From assembly GCA_013368325.1 (NCBI GenBank), contig JAACJK010000230.1, positions 239,903 to 303,902 on the forward strand: DNA of 64,000 nucleotides, written 5' to 3'. The notes below the pieces were generated by a model that did no database searches, was not told the origin of the DNA, and worked only from the letters and a program-made list of their open reading frames with translations. The DNA is from Ephemerocybe angulata (Eukaryota; Basidiomycota; Agaricomycetes; Agaricales; Psathyrellaceae). This document shows, one piece after another, positions 11,193 through 22,205 of the stretch; position 1 is the first letter of the stretch, and each line of letters begins with the position of its first letter. The position numbers and the translations under genes are program-made.

Positions 11193-13430
11193 GCACATAC
11201 TCGTCCTTACGCTGACCGTGCTCTATCTGCACTCTGACCATTCCATGCCAGCATTGTGAGAGTCGCCCTCGGGCGACCTCCGAATCTGGCTGAGATTTAA
11301 GTTGAACATATCCCGTCAAAATTGAGTGATTAGTGACGGCACGCGTCAATCGTTGTGGGCGAGACGCCACAACGAATATCTCGCACCTATTGCGAAGGCT
11401 CGGTTGAGGCCCAGAGCTACACAAATTTGTCGCAGCTTGCCCGTATGAGAGGCTATGAGAGGTTGATCGGTGCACCCGAGCTCTAAGCCCGTTTGAGAAG
11501 TCAATTGAATTGATTGCTTCTGGGGCAGCGCGCTCCGGGCCTTTGGATGAGTCAAGCGCAGTCCATTCTTCGAAACGAATGAATGGCGTCGCTTATCTGC
11601 ATTGCACATAAACCAGGGGACCCATGTGCGATGTGAGGGCTCCCCTGCATAGCGGTTGGCATAGCCGAACCCGCAGACCTGACTTAGGGTAAGCTGAGCT
11701 TACCCTAAGTCAGCCTAGCCCCCAATCCCAACCCCAGTAGGGGTAGTGTATGTTAATTTATAGGTTTGAATAGATTCAATGACACCGGGAACAGCGTGAA
11801 TTGAGATATCGTCACCCGGTGTGTGATTCGGATATCCGGATGACTTTAACACAAGAGTCATGAAGTCAGCACGCGGCGCGGCGCCTCTTTGAATCCCCCA
11901 AGAGCTCCATCACGGTTCTGCACCATTGTTTGTGCCAAACCTGTAGCTCGGTCAGACCTGACAATGTTCAAGGATGGCGCAGCGCGCAGTCGACGAAAGT
12001 AACACCCATCGGTGAGCAACATGATGCGAGTGAGAGAACTCACACTCTGTATTCTCCGACTGGAGAGCATGCTAATACACACCCATTTGGGTAGACTCAG
12101 AGGTACGTACACACATAGGTTGCACTCCCATGCTATTTCTGGCTTTGCGTACGTGAAGCCCTGAGAGCGGAAACAAAGTTCGGTAAGTTCCTGTGCCAAG
12201 TCCCGACACGCGCCAAACTCGCGCACCAAACTCAGTCGACATCTTGATTAGAATTTACATGGGTTAGGCGGATAGACAGTGTATACAGCGCTAGGTATAA
12301 CGCGCTAACATGTATCTGGCGCAGAAGGGAAATCTTGGTCAAGATCTAACGCGAACAACACGAGAATCAGAATTAGGCGCCCGAGATAAGATAAGCGCTC
12401 TCTCGAATTACGCACTTTCAGCTCAGAAGTACCACTCTGGTGTACGCTTTTACAGCCTAATACGTCTTCTGTACGACTTTACTGGTGTAATGGAGAACCC
12501 CTGTCACCAAAATCTCAAAATGAACACTTGAAAGAAATCTGACCATTCGGGCACTGCACATACGCAGCTCCTGTGTTCGTATCCCACTCCCTTCACGGGG
12601 ATTCATTCAATGAGTATCAGACTTACGGTAGGATACCCGGCTGCGTAAGATGTGATGGAACTGCCTGCCGCTTGTTGGTACGTACACTTGGGGAGCGACG
12701 AAGTCGCGCATGAAGGATACGGCACTCTTCCACTCGTATTGGTACTCTCGCAGCAAATGAGACTATTTCTGCCACTATACACCATTTAGATATACACCTG
12801 ATGGTACTACTAAAATGCAAGGGTATCCTTGCTGCCCATCCCAGCGACCCCACCTAAGCAAAACTGACTGTCACATCGGCGCTGAAGTGAACGCCGCCTT
12901 GTCCTCCCAGTCCCATTCGCACAGATCTAGCCCATTCAAACAGGTTTCTCTTCGCTACCCGGTGACGTACATACGTAACCCAGCCCATCAGGCAGCCAGA
13001 ATATTCACATGTCCTCAGGGCGATCTTTGTTTGAGTACAGAATGAGCTCCGGACGTGCGATTGCGGCCAGCGTAGACACAGAGTTAATTCCGTGCAATGG
13101 CTAACGTAGCTACTTTTTATATACGTGTAGAGTACAGACCCTCCATGTATGAGTAAAGATTGAGCTCAGTGAAAGTGAAAATCGACTGGAGCCTCGTTGA
13201 GCGCAAGACCAACGAGTCCATCCTCCTCGTACCATCGCACGCGAAAGAACTCGATTACCTTCAAATTCAGGTACCCGGTCGCAGGCAGTACACAGCCCAT
13301 CACCCCATCTTTCTCCCACTGTCTGGGTTGCCTAGCACTTTTACCGAGATTGCGAGCCAAGGGAGGAAGCTCGAGACGCGGAATGCACGGAGACACGAAA
13401 TAACGATACGGGCAAACAAATGACATTCAA
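11193..13430. other. Non-coding stretch of right unit
   Basis: Counterpart of 2303-4560. It contains the perfect 35-nt palindrome at 11679-11713. No coding frame is conserved between the two copies. Confidence 0.5.
11679..11713. repeat. 35-nt perfect palindrome, right copy
   Basis: 17-nt arms around one central base, identical in design to 2812-2846 but without the mismatch. Confidence 0.85.
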
Positions 13431-15890
13431 CGCAGGTACGTACAGTAGTTACATGCAATGGAGCTGGTCGGAGATCTACGGCACTCCGAGATCTGGGCGA
13501 AGGCGAGGGAAAAATGGATAAAAGGTGAGCGGACTCACCGAGTTTCGACATCCCTCCATTCCCCTCTCTCCCCGCTTCTGCTTTCATCCTCATACTCAGT
13601 CCCCCATCTCCATTTACATTACATACGCTACTCTTCGCTTTACTCGATTCCATCCCCTTTTTGGTCGCCTCTCTGGTGCTGATCGCTGTGCATACCACGA
13701 CGACAGAGCTCGTCGTCGCATCCGGTAAGTTCGTCTCGATTGATGACATCCTCGGCATCTTTGGCTCACCGTTTAAATTCCTTCCCAGTTGCCACGTCCC
13801 ACTGTCTCTTATCGAACACGGCAAGTCCTATATTTCTTTCTTGCCCATCGAAGTCACTGATTTGACCTTCAGTGCCAGGCATTTAGAACACGAAACCCTG
13901 AGGACGGTGAGTATGGTTACGCTTCCACACGACCAGCCCGCACTTACCATGTCCATGTAGTCTTGTCGGCGACCACGACATCGACGTCGATGGCGGGAAT
14001 TCGTCTTCGTCGGAAGGCTGGGATGCGCTTTGATATTCGCAGCGATGACACCGAGTGAGGTGGCTATGGAATGGTGAGTAAATATCCTCGGACGGTTTTG
14101 ACCTCGTGCTCACCTTCTCCAACTACGACAGCGACGATAAGTGTCCGTTATCGTCGATGCGAAGACCCCTTCGTAGCACACCCTCGCTGTCCCGTCACAC
14201 CCGCGGTCGCATCTCAATGTCGCCGCGGAGCGTCTCGACTACGTTTCGCAACGTGCAGGGAAATTCAGCCATCCCGGTTCGTCGAGACCGTCGTTATTCC
14301 GAAGTCTGAGGATGGCCCGAGTAGCCAGGTACGCCGTCGCCGTCTTGATTGTCGATTTTGACGTGCACTCACTATGCTTGTCGTCGTCGCAGGTCGGTGG
14401 TGGTGTCCATCTTTCGCGTGCTGCGCATGCTGCCCAACGGTGAGTGGGTCATCAAAGAATGCGCGTACTTTGCTTACCTCTCGTCGTCGTCGACATGTCC
14501 AGCCCTTGTACGCCTCGTGAGCACTTGGCACACGCGCCCCATTTCCACCTCTCTCGACGCCGTCGAACCCAGAGGTACGTCGTCGTAATTGTCGATTTTG
14601 ACGCGTACTCACGGTCCGGTCGTCGTCGTAGGTTGGCGGTGGGGTGCGGCCATCGCATTCTCCGGCGCGCACTCGCGCTTCTATCGTCGTGGCCGATGTC
14701 CTGCTAGGTTGCATTGTATGCCTGTCAACAGTGAGTAGGTTCGTCAACGAATGCGCGTGCTCAGCTCACCTTTCTTCATCGTCGCGCCCAGCTTCGCCGA
14801 TCCCAGTCCTAGACGCGTCCGAAAACGCGTTGCCGAATGCGCACGCTAGTCAAGGTCTGAGGAAAGTCCGAGCAGTCAGGTAAGCCGTCGTAATCGTCAA
14901 TTTTGAGACATGTACTTACACTGTCGTCGTTGTCGCAGGTCGGTGGTCGGCCCGCGATTACAGCCCTGTACTTAGTCGTCGTAGGTGGCTGGTCGGTCCT
15001 ATCCTCGGACTCGGGGTCTATGAGTCGACTGCTGGAATGCGTGGTGAGTGGATTTTCAATTAATGGGCTCGCGTTGCTTACCCGTTTGTCGATTTTCGGC
15101 CAGCCCGTACCACACTCGCTCGACGTGGTCATCCAGACCATCGCCGGCCATGGGGTTTGTCTTGGTGGTCGTCTTGAAGCCCCGGAATTCGGGATATCAG
15201 AGCGGGAGTGACTAGTGAGTGCTGGAACAATGGTAAGTCGCTTGGTTGCTGCATAAGTATGGGAGGTGTACTCACTCTGACTTGCAGGCTCGGCGGATTT
15301 CGTTGCCCATCGATGTCAACGCACGGAGCTAGCAGTACTTGGCTGACTGTACGTTCACGCCGGTGAAGTCTTGACCACGTCGTAAATCGATCTGGTGAAA
15401 GGTCAGTCACTCGCTTGAGTCCTATTCGAGGTGTACTGACGTTCTCCCTTGCAGATGACGGCCAGTTCTTCGCGCTCTCTTCTCAGAGTCCTCCTGCATA
15501 TGCGGGCTATACTCACTCGCTCATGGATAGATGTTCATCCATGCGCGATTCGGGACCTCGTCGTCGTCGTGCCCGAGTGCTCGGTATTGAGATAGGTGCT
15601 CTAGAGAGTGTACCTGCGCGCATTTTTTGGCGCAGGCCACGCCCGTGCGCTGTTTCAAGGTCAGTCCAGTCCCTAAGTTCCGAGGGTCTGCTCAACTCAC
15701 CTCACAGAGCCTCTGCAGCCCGCACGTCGCAATCCACCGTCGTCGTTCTGGCGATAATGCAAGTCGAGAGTCGGACGCGTCGCTGAGCTCGGGTGCCGTG
15801 CAGCGGATGCGCAAGTCGAGCATGGGAGGAAAGAGGCGTCGAGAATCGGGGAGAGAGGGTCGGCCGAGGGTAAGAGTCGGTAGCATTTGA
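13430..15890 (+). other. Intron-dense array L2, right copy
   Basis: Counterpart of 4560-7120, with the same alternating short introns. A deletion around 15495 fuses the exon after the ninth intron into the remains of the tenth, removing its donor site. The part around 14560-14760 is also shortened. These lesions suggest that exact protein coding is not under strong selection, at least in this copy. Confidence 0.5.
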
Positions 15891-16141
15891 TGTATCGCGT
15901 CGGCGCGTCTGTTTGTATATGGCTGTGATCAAGATGGATTCGGGAGACGTGTCTCGCTACGAAGACTTGTACTGTACTGCTAGGGAAACATCGAAAGGGC
16001 TCGGCACGACCAAAAAGGGGCAAGGGCCATAGATTCAAACAGAGCACAACAGAGGCGCCGGCGGATCAGCTGTGCTCGCTGCCAGCGTCTCCTCGTCCGA
16101 TAATTGTACGCGCCCACGCCGTTGGCCAGCCCAACGAGAAG

Positions 16142-18297
16142 ATGCGGGCCAAATCCCTCCTCTCCTTAACGACGCTCCCTTTTCGCAATGGATACGCCTT
16201 CGCCGTGCTCGTCGCCATCGTCTTCATGCAGGCCGGGTTCCACTCAGGGCGGCGTGACAAGAGGGAGCTTCTGCTCGTAACACCCGAGATCCAAGAAGCC
16301 CTGAAGCAGCCGCTTCAGGCGCTGGGCGGCGCACGCGGGCGAGGCGTCGTGGAAGAACACCCCATCCCCAAGTTGATGGAGCAGGCGGAGGAGCGCTACC
16401 GGAAGAAGCTTGCACGGCAGTCCAAGACATTCAAGAGCGCGGTGGCCGAGTACAAGAGGAAATACCGCCGCCCGCCGCCGAAGGGCTTCTATGAATGGTG
16501 GACGTTCGCGCAGAAGCACCAGGTGAAGATGGTGGATGAATACGACGGCTTGATGAGCGATTTGGACCCGTTCTGGGGGCTGAGTGGGGCGGAGCTGAGG
16601 CGCAGGGCTAAGCAGGTGCGTTTTGTGATGGATTTATCTGTTTTTGGCTGACCTGCTGTAGGCTGCCGAGTTTCCTAGTGTGGACCTTGTGAGGGTGCGG
16701 GACGGAAAGGCAGAGTCGGTGAATCTGAACGGGCAAGGCGTCAGTGGGCGCGCCGAGGGTTTCCGCTTGATGCTCGAGCGGTTCCAGTCCAAGGTCTGTC
16801 GCTGACATGCATCGAATCCTGCGTCTACTGACATTGTTGACAGCTTCCTTCTCTCGACTTCCCTATCAATGTCAAGTCCGAGAACCGTGTGCTGGTACCC
16901 TGGGAGCATATCACGTACCCCAACATGACCGTCCAGGACTCGTCGAAAGGCCTCTCGTCAGTGCTGCACGAGCCGTTCCGCCCAGATTGGGCCGGGCAGG
17001 GCACGACATGGGACAAATGGCGACGCACCTGTCACCCAGACTCAGCCGCACGGCGTATCTTCTCCTCCCTACGTAGTGCATTCCGCCTCCAAAACGTCAA
17101 CTACTTCGAAAGCGACGGCTCACCCGGGGACGACTTCGCCTTCACCCCAACGCCCGCGTCGGACTTGAACTTCTGCGACCACCCCGAGGCGCACACCGAG
17201 CAGGGCCATTTCTACACCGACTTCCGCCCCATCCCCGTGCTATACCCCATATTCAGCCCGGCCAAGGCACAGGGGTTCCTCGACATCCGGATTCCCAGCC
17301 ACTACTACTTCGGGAACACCCCGCGGTACACGTACGGGTACGACTCTGTGAACCTGGAGATGAGGGGCATCGACTCGGCGGAGGTGCCATGGGAGCAGAA
17401 GGAGGACAAGGTGTTCTGGAGGGGCGCCTCCACGGGCGGGGGAAACCACCCCCAAGGCTTCGCATCCCATTTCCACCGGCACCGCTTCCTCCAGATGACC
17501 TCTGACGCATCCGACCGTATCAACAGGACAGTGACGTTTGCCGATCCCCCCGACTCCAGCCACTACGTTGCGGCGAGCGTGCCTGTGGCGAAGCTGAACG
17601 AGGAGGTTATGGACACGGCGTTCACGAAGGCCGTGTCTGCAGACAGCTACCCTGGAGGCGAGAGCGAGATGAGGAGGCTGCACAGGTTCGCAGACGCGGT
17701 GCCCCTCGGGCGCCACTGGGCGTATAAGTATCTCGCCGATCTTGATGGGGTTGGGTACAGCGGGCGGTTCATGGCGTTTTTGGCTAGCGACAGCGTGCCT
17801 CTTAAGGCCACGGTGTATAAGGAGTTTTTCTCGGATTGGATAGAGCCTTGGTGAGTCGGGCGGGCTTCTAACCTCGATGTGGCTGTCGGCGCATCTGAAT
17901 CTCATCTCAATCATGCTGATGGATTATTGGCGCGCTAGGCTGCATTATATCCCCGTGTCGTACACGTATAAGGAAGTGTACAATATTCACGCGTATTTCT
18001 CGGGGCCTAGTCAGAGTGCGCTCGAGGCTGTTGGGTCGGAGAAGGCGGGTGTGCCCCTTGATGAGCGGAGATCTATGGATGGCGATCGGCGGCTGCGGCG
18101 GATAGCGAGAGCGGGCAAGGAGTGGAAGAAGAGGATCGCGAGGCCGCTTGATATGGAGGGTGAGTGGCGTTTGTCTAACTGACTGTTTGGCTAACGCTGA
18201 AGCTGATGTGTTGTTTTCAGCGTATGTTTATAGGCTCTGCCTTGAATGGGCCCGGTTGATGAGCGAAGACCGGGATTCTATGAACTACGACAGTTGA
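16142..18297 (+). CDS. GT90 (CAP10/KDELC-type) glycosyltransferase
   Basis: Five exons: 16142-16615, 16662-16793, 16844-17850, 17939-18159 and 18221-18297. Together they encode 636 residues with all phases closing. The start is followed by a hydrophobic segment at about residues 12-28 (FAVLVAIVFMQAGF), which fits a type II Golgi membrane anchor. A basic, Arg/Lys-rich stem follows, with FYEWWTFAQKH typical of fungal CAP10 proteins. The GT90 domain includes VFWRGASTGGG, FSDWIEPW and the LHYIPVSYTYKEVYN block. In the fungal family such enzymes add xylose or related sugars to glycans; the acceptor here is unknown. It is the intact partner of the broken copy at 7370-8996 and lies just downstream of array L2. 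Substrate specificity is not predictable. Confidence 0.9.
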
Positions 18298-18730
18298 ACT
18301 CGAGTTGAAGATAAAACAGAGACTTAGCATGGATCTTTATATACCTGACACGGACTCTCCTATACACACACTATTCCCCCGCATTATGACGATTCTTTAC
18401 CGGATTCCGCCCTTCCTTCTCTCCCACCCTTTCCTACGTCCCCAGTGAGAGCTACACTCGCCCCTCCCCCCTTTTCGTCGCTGCCCCTTTTCACTTCCGT
18501 ACCCGTGCAGCTCTGGATCCCTGCTGTACTTGTATTTATGTTCGTACCTAGAGCCCCGACTAAATGGCCAGTAAGTAGTCTTAGTTTAGAATCGTAATGG
18601 TCAAGTAATCACTAATTTATGCAGTAGGGGAGAACCTGAAGCTAGCTAGCACTTGGGTGTTCCAATTCAGGTCGAAGTGGGAAGGCCAACACCGCGAAGC
18701 GCCTGAGTTAAGCGCCCCGCTGCTCGTGCC
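18298..18730. other. Intergenic region after GT90
   Basis: Presumed 3' flank of the GT90 gene. No gene or repeat is recognised. Confidence 0.5.
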
Positions 18731-18861
18731 TTTGGCAAATTCTACGGCTGTGTTTCCTTGGGTGGGTGTTTGCGGTGTGTTGCTTCCCGGAGACGGCGTG
18801 GCTCAGTTTGGAGGAGGTGAGGTTGATGTTTAGGAGTGATTTGGCGTTGGTTGAGGGGTCG
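18731..18861 (+). pseudogene. Fragment of sugar-transporter last exon, copy 1
   Basis: It matches the end of the intact transporter (33200-33413): the CCFPETAWLSLEEVRLMF segment followed directly by SDLALVEGS. The intervening Arg/Glu-rich stretch is deleted and the stop codon is altered. The downstream sequence is also related to the transporter's 3' flank. It sits tail-to-tail with the first F-box paralogue, as the parent does with the fourth. Confidence 0.85.
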
Positions 18862-19234
18862 CGCAGTGTGACTGCTTTCTATTGTACACTTTTCGAGATA
18901 TCCACGACATGCCCTTTCATTATTATCAGCTTGGAATGGAACTACAGGTCCACTTTCTCGTTCCGTCAGAGTCATAGGAATCGTGTCACTATATTGTCGG
19001 GTTCCAGTCCTGAGGGAACGTTGAAACCACGCACAGCGAAATTGTCTCAAGGAAATTTCAAGTCGTGGTGGACAGTGAATTCTCTGTTGATGCAGTTTGC
19101 TCTTTCAGTGGCTCAGGGACACGAGAGGCGCCGGCTTTCAAACTTGGCAAGGCGGACAAATCTCTTAACTGAAGCGGCCCAAAAGGTTTTGACACTACCA
19201 GAAACATACATACTCTTAGTACCAAGCCTCGGTA

Positions 19235-20965
19235 TTAGTACTTCCAAAAGAGAGAAGACCTTCTAAAACTCTCGGCGAAATTTACTTCAATACCAGCCGA
19301 AACACAGAACGATATACCTAACTCGACTCTCAGTAGCTCTGAGATCGTGCGGAGATGGTGTTCAGCTTCCTTCAAGTCGCCATCATTTACACGCTCTTCG
19401 ATGTGTATCCAGCAAGGAGCTTGACGTCCTCTTTTCCTGAGCCATATGAGCAACTGGTCAAAGTTGAGCCTAGAGCGGTAAAATTGGAAACAATGAAGGA
19501 ATTGAAGGGACTGTAGCCGAGGAAGCCAACCATGATTCGAAGGGTCTTCCATATTCTGGAAATCCGTGGAAAGCACCGGGACTATGGGAAAATTGGAAAA
19601 TGTGAGGTATTTGAGGGAGGAGAGGGAGGAGAGGAAGAGGCCGGTCTTTCCGTTGAAGTATCGCTGGGATTTTTCGCAACCGTCCCAGCTGTCGCGGGCA
19701 AGACGCAAGTATTGAATACTCCGAGCGCAACCTGACCGGGTGACAAAGTCGTCGAGTGCTTCTGTCCAATTCGGACAGATGCTTGCAAGGCTGGATCCGG
19801 TGGTTTCGAGGTCGAGGAACCGGAGTGCAGGCGTCTTGATCCACTGCAGAAACATAATGGGATTTTCGCAACCATCATATACCTGAAGGGTGTGCAGCTT
19901 GGGAAGCTGGATCCCACCTTCTACTTGGACTCGGCGAATCAAAGGGTCGCTATTATCGAGCCCATTGAGGACGAGTTTATCGGCATAGCTTGGATGGCCA
20001 AACTCAAGGCGGAGTGTCTCGAGATTGCTGCAGTGTTGCAGCAGGGTGACAATGTGAAGAGGACCCCACTCGCATAGGAGGACCAGTGATGTCAACTGTC
20101 CGAGAACGGCTGGGGCGATATCGATTTTTGCCCGCTGGCACTCCATTTCTGAATCGAAGACGTCGCGATAATGGGGCAAACAAATCACCAAGGATGTCAC
20201 TGAGGGAGGTATCAGCCTGCAGGGACTTTCCCACCATCCGAGTCCCTGCCAACGAGCAGTGGACATCCTCAGCTCCAACTCTTGAATTTGATTCCAAGAT
20301 CGGGTTGAAGTCGACCCACTCTTCGCGACTTGGAAGGATTGCATCGCGTTTCCAATGCACTGGGGATACATGTTTCGGAAGCTAACGCGATGCAGGAGTA
20401 GAGGGCCCTCTGTCATAAGTCTTGCAACCACGGTATCGTCCATCCACATACAGCTCCCCCCGCTATGGCATGGGCAAAAACCTTCCTCCGTTGGAAAGTA
20501 GCCGTTCTCGTTCTCCTTACGGTACTCCCACTCGTTGGATCTGCACTCCAATCCCCTCTTCAAGTCCCCGGACCGAGTGAGCCACGAAACGAGGTTGTTG
20601 TAGACGTATTGCTTTCCTTCCGGTAAGGGTGCCAATTGGATATTCGCCCATAGGCCGTGAGCTTGACGCGCGGCTTCGTGCCAGGCCGAGGAAACACAGC
20701 AGAGGTCAATCAGGTCATTCTTGGCCCGACTATCCACGACAACTGGTGTTGCAAAGTAGAAGATCTCTCCCCATATTTCGCCCGGAATCTGGCGAATAGG
20801 GGAAAGGATGCCGCGATACCGCTTCAAAGTGGCTTTGAGCTCTGGATCGTGCTGGGTTGGATCGGTCTTTGAGGACAAGCGCTCCACTTCCGCTTGGATG
20901 GCGACGACTTCGAATGGGGTTGGGGGAATGTTACTCTCCAGAAGGTGTAGAAAACGAGAATCCAT
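19235..20965 (-). CDS. F-box/LRR-like protein, paralogue 1
   Basis: A single-exon frame of 576 residues starting MDSRFLHLLES. An F-box-like segment spans about residues 55-107 (LSPIRQIPGEIWGEIF ... LCCVSSAWHEAARQAHGLW). A Cys-rich insert CPCHSGGSCMWM follows at about 164-175, then leucine-rich stretches to the C-terminus. F-box proteins act as substrate adaptors of SCF ubiquitin ligases; the target is unknown. It is closest to paralogue 5 (36061-37791), with which it shares the terminal FWKY. It belongs to an array of five minus-strand copies, each preceded by similar sequence around GATTGCGTACGTCGTGCAAG, so promoters were copied too. Large F-box/LRR families of this kind are common in agarics. 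Confidence 0.88.
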   Translation of the reverse strand: MDSRFLHLLESNIPPTPFEVVAIQAEVERLSSKTDPTQHDPELKATLKRYRGILSPIRQIPGEIWGEIFYFATPVVVDSRAKNDLIDLCCVSSAWHEAARQAHGLWANIQLAPLPEGKQYVYNNLVSWLTRSGDLKRGLECRSNEWEYRKENENGYFPTEEGFCPCHSGGSCMWMDDTVVARLMTEGPLLLHRVSFRNMYPQCIGNAMQSFQVAKSGSTSTRSWNQIQELELRMSTARWQGLGWWESPCRLIPPSVTSLVICLPHYRDVFDSEMECQRAKIDIAPAVLGQLTSLVLLCEWGPLHIVTLLQHCSNLETLRLEFGHPSYADKLVLNGLDNSDPLIRRVQVEGGIQLPKLHTLQVYDGCENPIMFLQWIKTPALRFLDLETTGSSLASICPNWTEALDDFVTRSGCARSIQYLRLARDSWDGCEKSQRYFNGKTGLFLSSLSSLKYLTFSNFPIVPVLSTDFQNMEDPSNHGWLPRLQSLQFLHCFQFYRSRLNFDQLLIWLRKRGRQAPCWIHIEERVNDGDLKEAEHHLRTISELLRVELGISFCVSAGIEVNFAESFRRSSLFWKY

Positions 20966-21247
20966 GGCAAAGATTGCGTACGTCGTGCAAGTTGGGGTTC
21001 AACCTGGCACTTATCGATCGATCAGGACAATGGCTGGCCGTGGAAAGAGCTTACCCAAGCAACACCAGGCCTCATCGGAGCCGGTTGCCGAGTCGGGCGC
21101 TAAATTCAATTGCTGAGGATCCAGCGCTGTAATTGATTGTACCGTCTACATTACTGCCCCCACAATAAGGGTTGCTCTATACTCTACCTTATTTTGTATC
21201 ATTATATTTTCCTATTTCATTACGCGCCCAAAGTGCTCGCCCCGGAC

Positions 21248-21641
21248 TTGACGAAAGAAACAGCTCGTCATCTTCGCCATGCCCTACGCCACGGGCCTCG
21301 GCAACGTGCGAGGACGAGCTCTTTGGACTCGAGGTCCGCGGCATCCGCACCTCGCTCTGCAGCGCGACGAACTGGGCAGGCAACCCGCTCATTGGCGCGA
21401 CGTCGCGCAATGGACCGCACCGGGTACCTTTGGCGAATTCTACACGGGGCTGTGTTTCCTTGGGTGGGTGTTTGTGGTGTGTTGCTTCCCGGAGACGGCG
21501 GGACTCAGTTTGGAGGAGGTGAAGTTGGTGTTTAGGAAGGGCTTTGAGATTAAGAAGAGTCAGAGGTTGAGGGAGCAGAAGAGGGAGGCGAGGGAGAGGG
21601 AGAAGGAGAGGAGTGATTTGGCGTTGGCTGAGGGGTCGTAG
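21248..21641 (+). pseudogene. Fragment of sugar-transporter last exon, copy 2
   Basis: Homologous to 32940-33413. The piece runs from the equivalent of LTKET to the terminal EGS and stop, but has internal deletions and frame changes in its first half. The second half (CFLGWVFVVCCFPETAGLS through the Arg/Lys/Glu-rich tail) remains open. It lacks the upstream exons and is read as a duplicated gene tail, not a gene. Confidence 0.88.
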
Positions 21642-22205
21642 TGTGACTGCTTTCTATTGTACACTTTTCGAGGTACCCACGACATGCCCTTTCATTAATA
21701 TCGGCTTGGAACCGAACTACAGGCCAGCTTTCTCGTTCCGTCAGAGTCATAGGAATCGTGTCACTATATTGTCAGGTTCCATTCCTGAGGGAACGTTGAA
21801 ACCATGCACAGCGCTGAGCGAAATTGTCTCAAGGAAATTTCAAGTCGTGGTGGACAGTGAATTCTCTGTTGATGCAGTTTGCTAGTGGCTCAGGGACACG
21901 AGAGGCGCCAGCTTTCAAGCTTGGCTCCTTCATTCCCGCAGCTTTGTGCTCAATCTTCACAGCGATTATACGCCTATAAAACTTGAAATCCGAGCCTCCA
22001 AGGCGGCTCCGACCTGTTTCAAATTGGCGCTTTCCCCGTTCCTATCGGCCTCCCTCCCGGATGTCGCGAGTTCAATCCCCTTCGTGGCTAGAGCAGACTT
22101 TGAGGCATGTATGATAGAAAAGGTAATAAAGAACCATATTTATATATCCGTAGCATTGTATCAGAGTGGTACATGGCCTGGATGTACGGGGAGAATATGT
22201 CTAGA
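21642..22205. other. Region between transporter fragment and truncated F-box copy
   Basis: The first part resembles the transporter 3' flank also seen at 18862-19200. The rest, from about 21925, is unlike the neighbouring units and has replaced the end of paralogue 2. No gene is supported. Confidence 0.5.

Larger units (their letters stand above)
9455..17862. repeat. Right unit of large tandem segmental duplication
   Basis: This is the second copy of the unit described for 1-8996. It lacks the inverted-repeat element of the left copy and so preserves the empty site near 11164. It has a deletion in array L2 that removes the intron equivalent to 6637-6685, and it carries the intact GT90 gene. 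The roughly 450-bp spacer between the units (8997-9454) shows no recognisable gene. Confidence 0.9.

Noticed and set aside
17240..17914. 224-codon minus-strand open frame
   Set aside because: Antisense shadow of the intact GT90 gene.
1..18300. Assembly artefact as sole explanation of the tandem duplication
   Set aside because: The copies differ by many indels, one transposon and a gene-breaking deletion, so they are distinct sequences, although unmerged haplotypes remain possible.
18766..19266. 166-codon plus-strand frame beginning in the transporter fragment
   Set aside because: Read-through of a gene tail into duplicated 3' flank; the other copies stop at the original codon.
22040..22100. 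tRNA-like B-box (AGTTCAATCCCC) near 22067
   Set aside because: No matching acceptor, D or anticodon stems could be folded around it.
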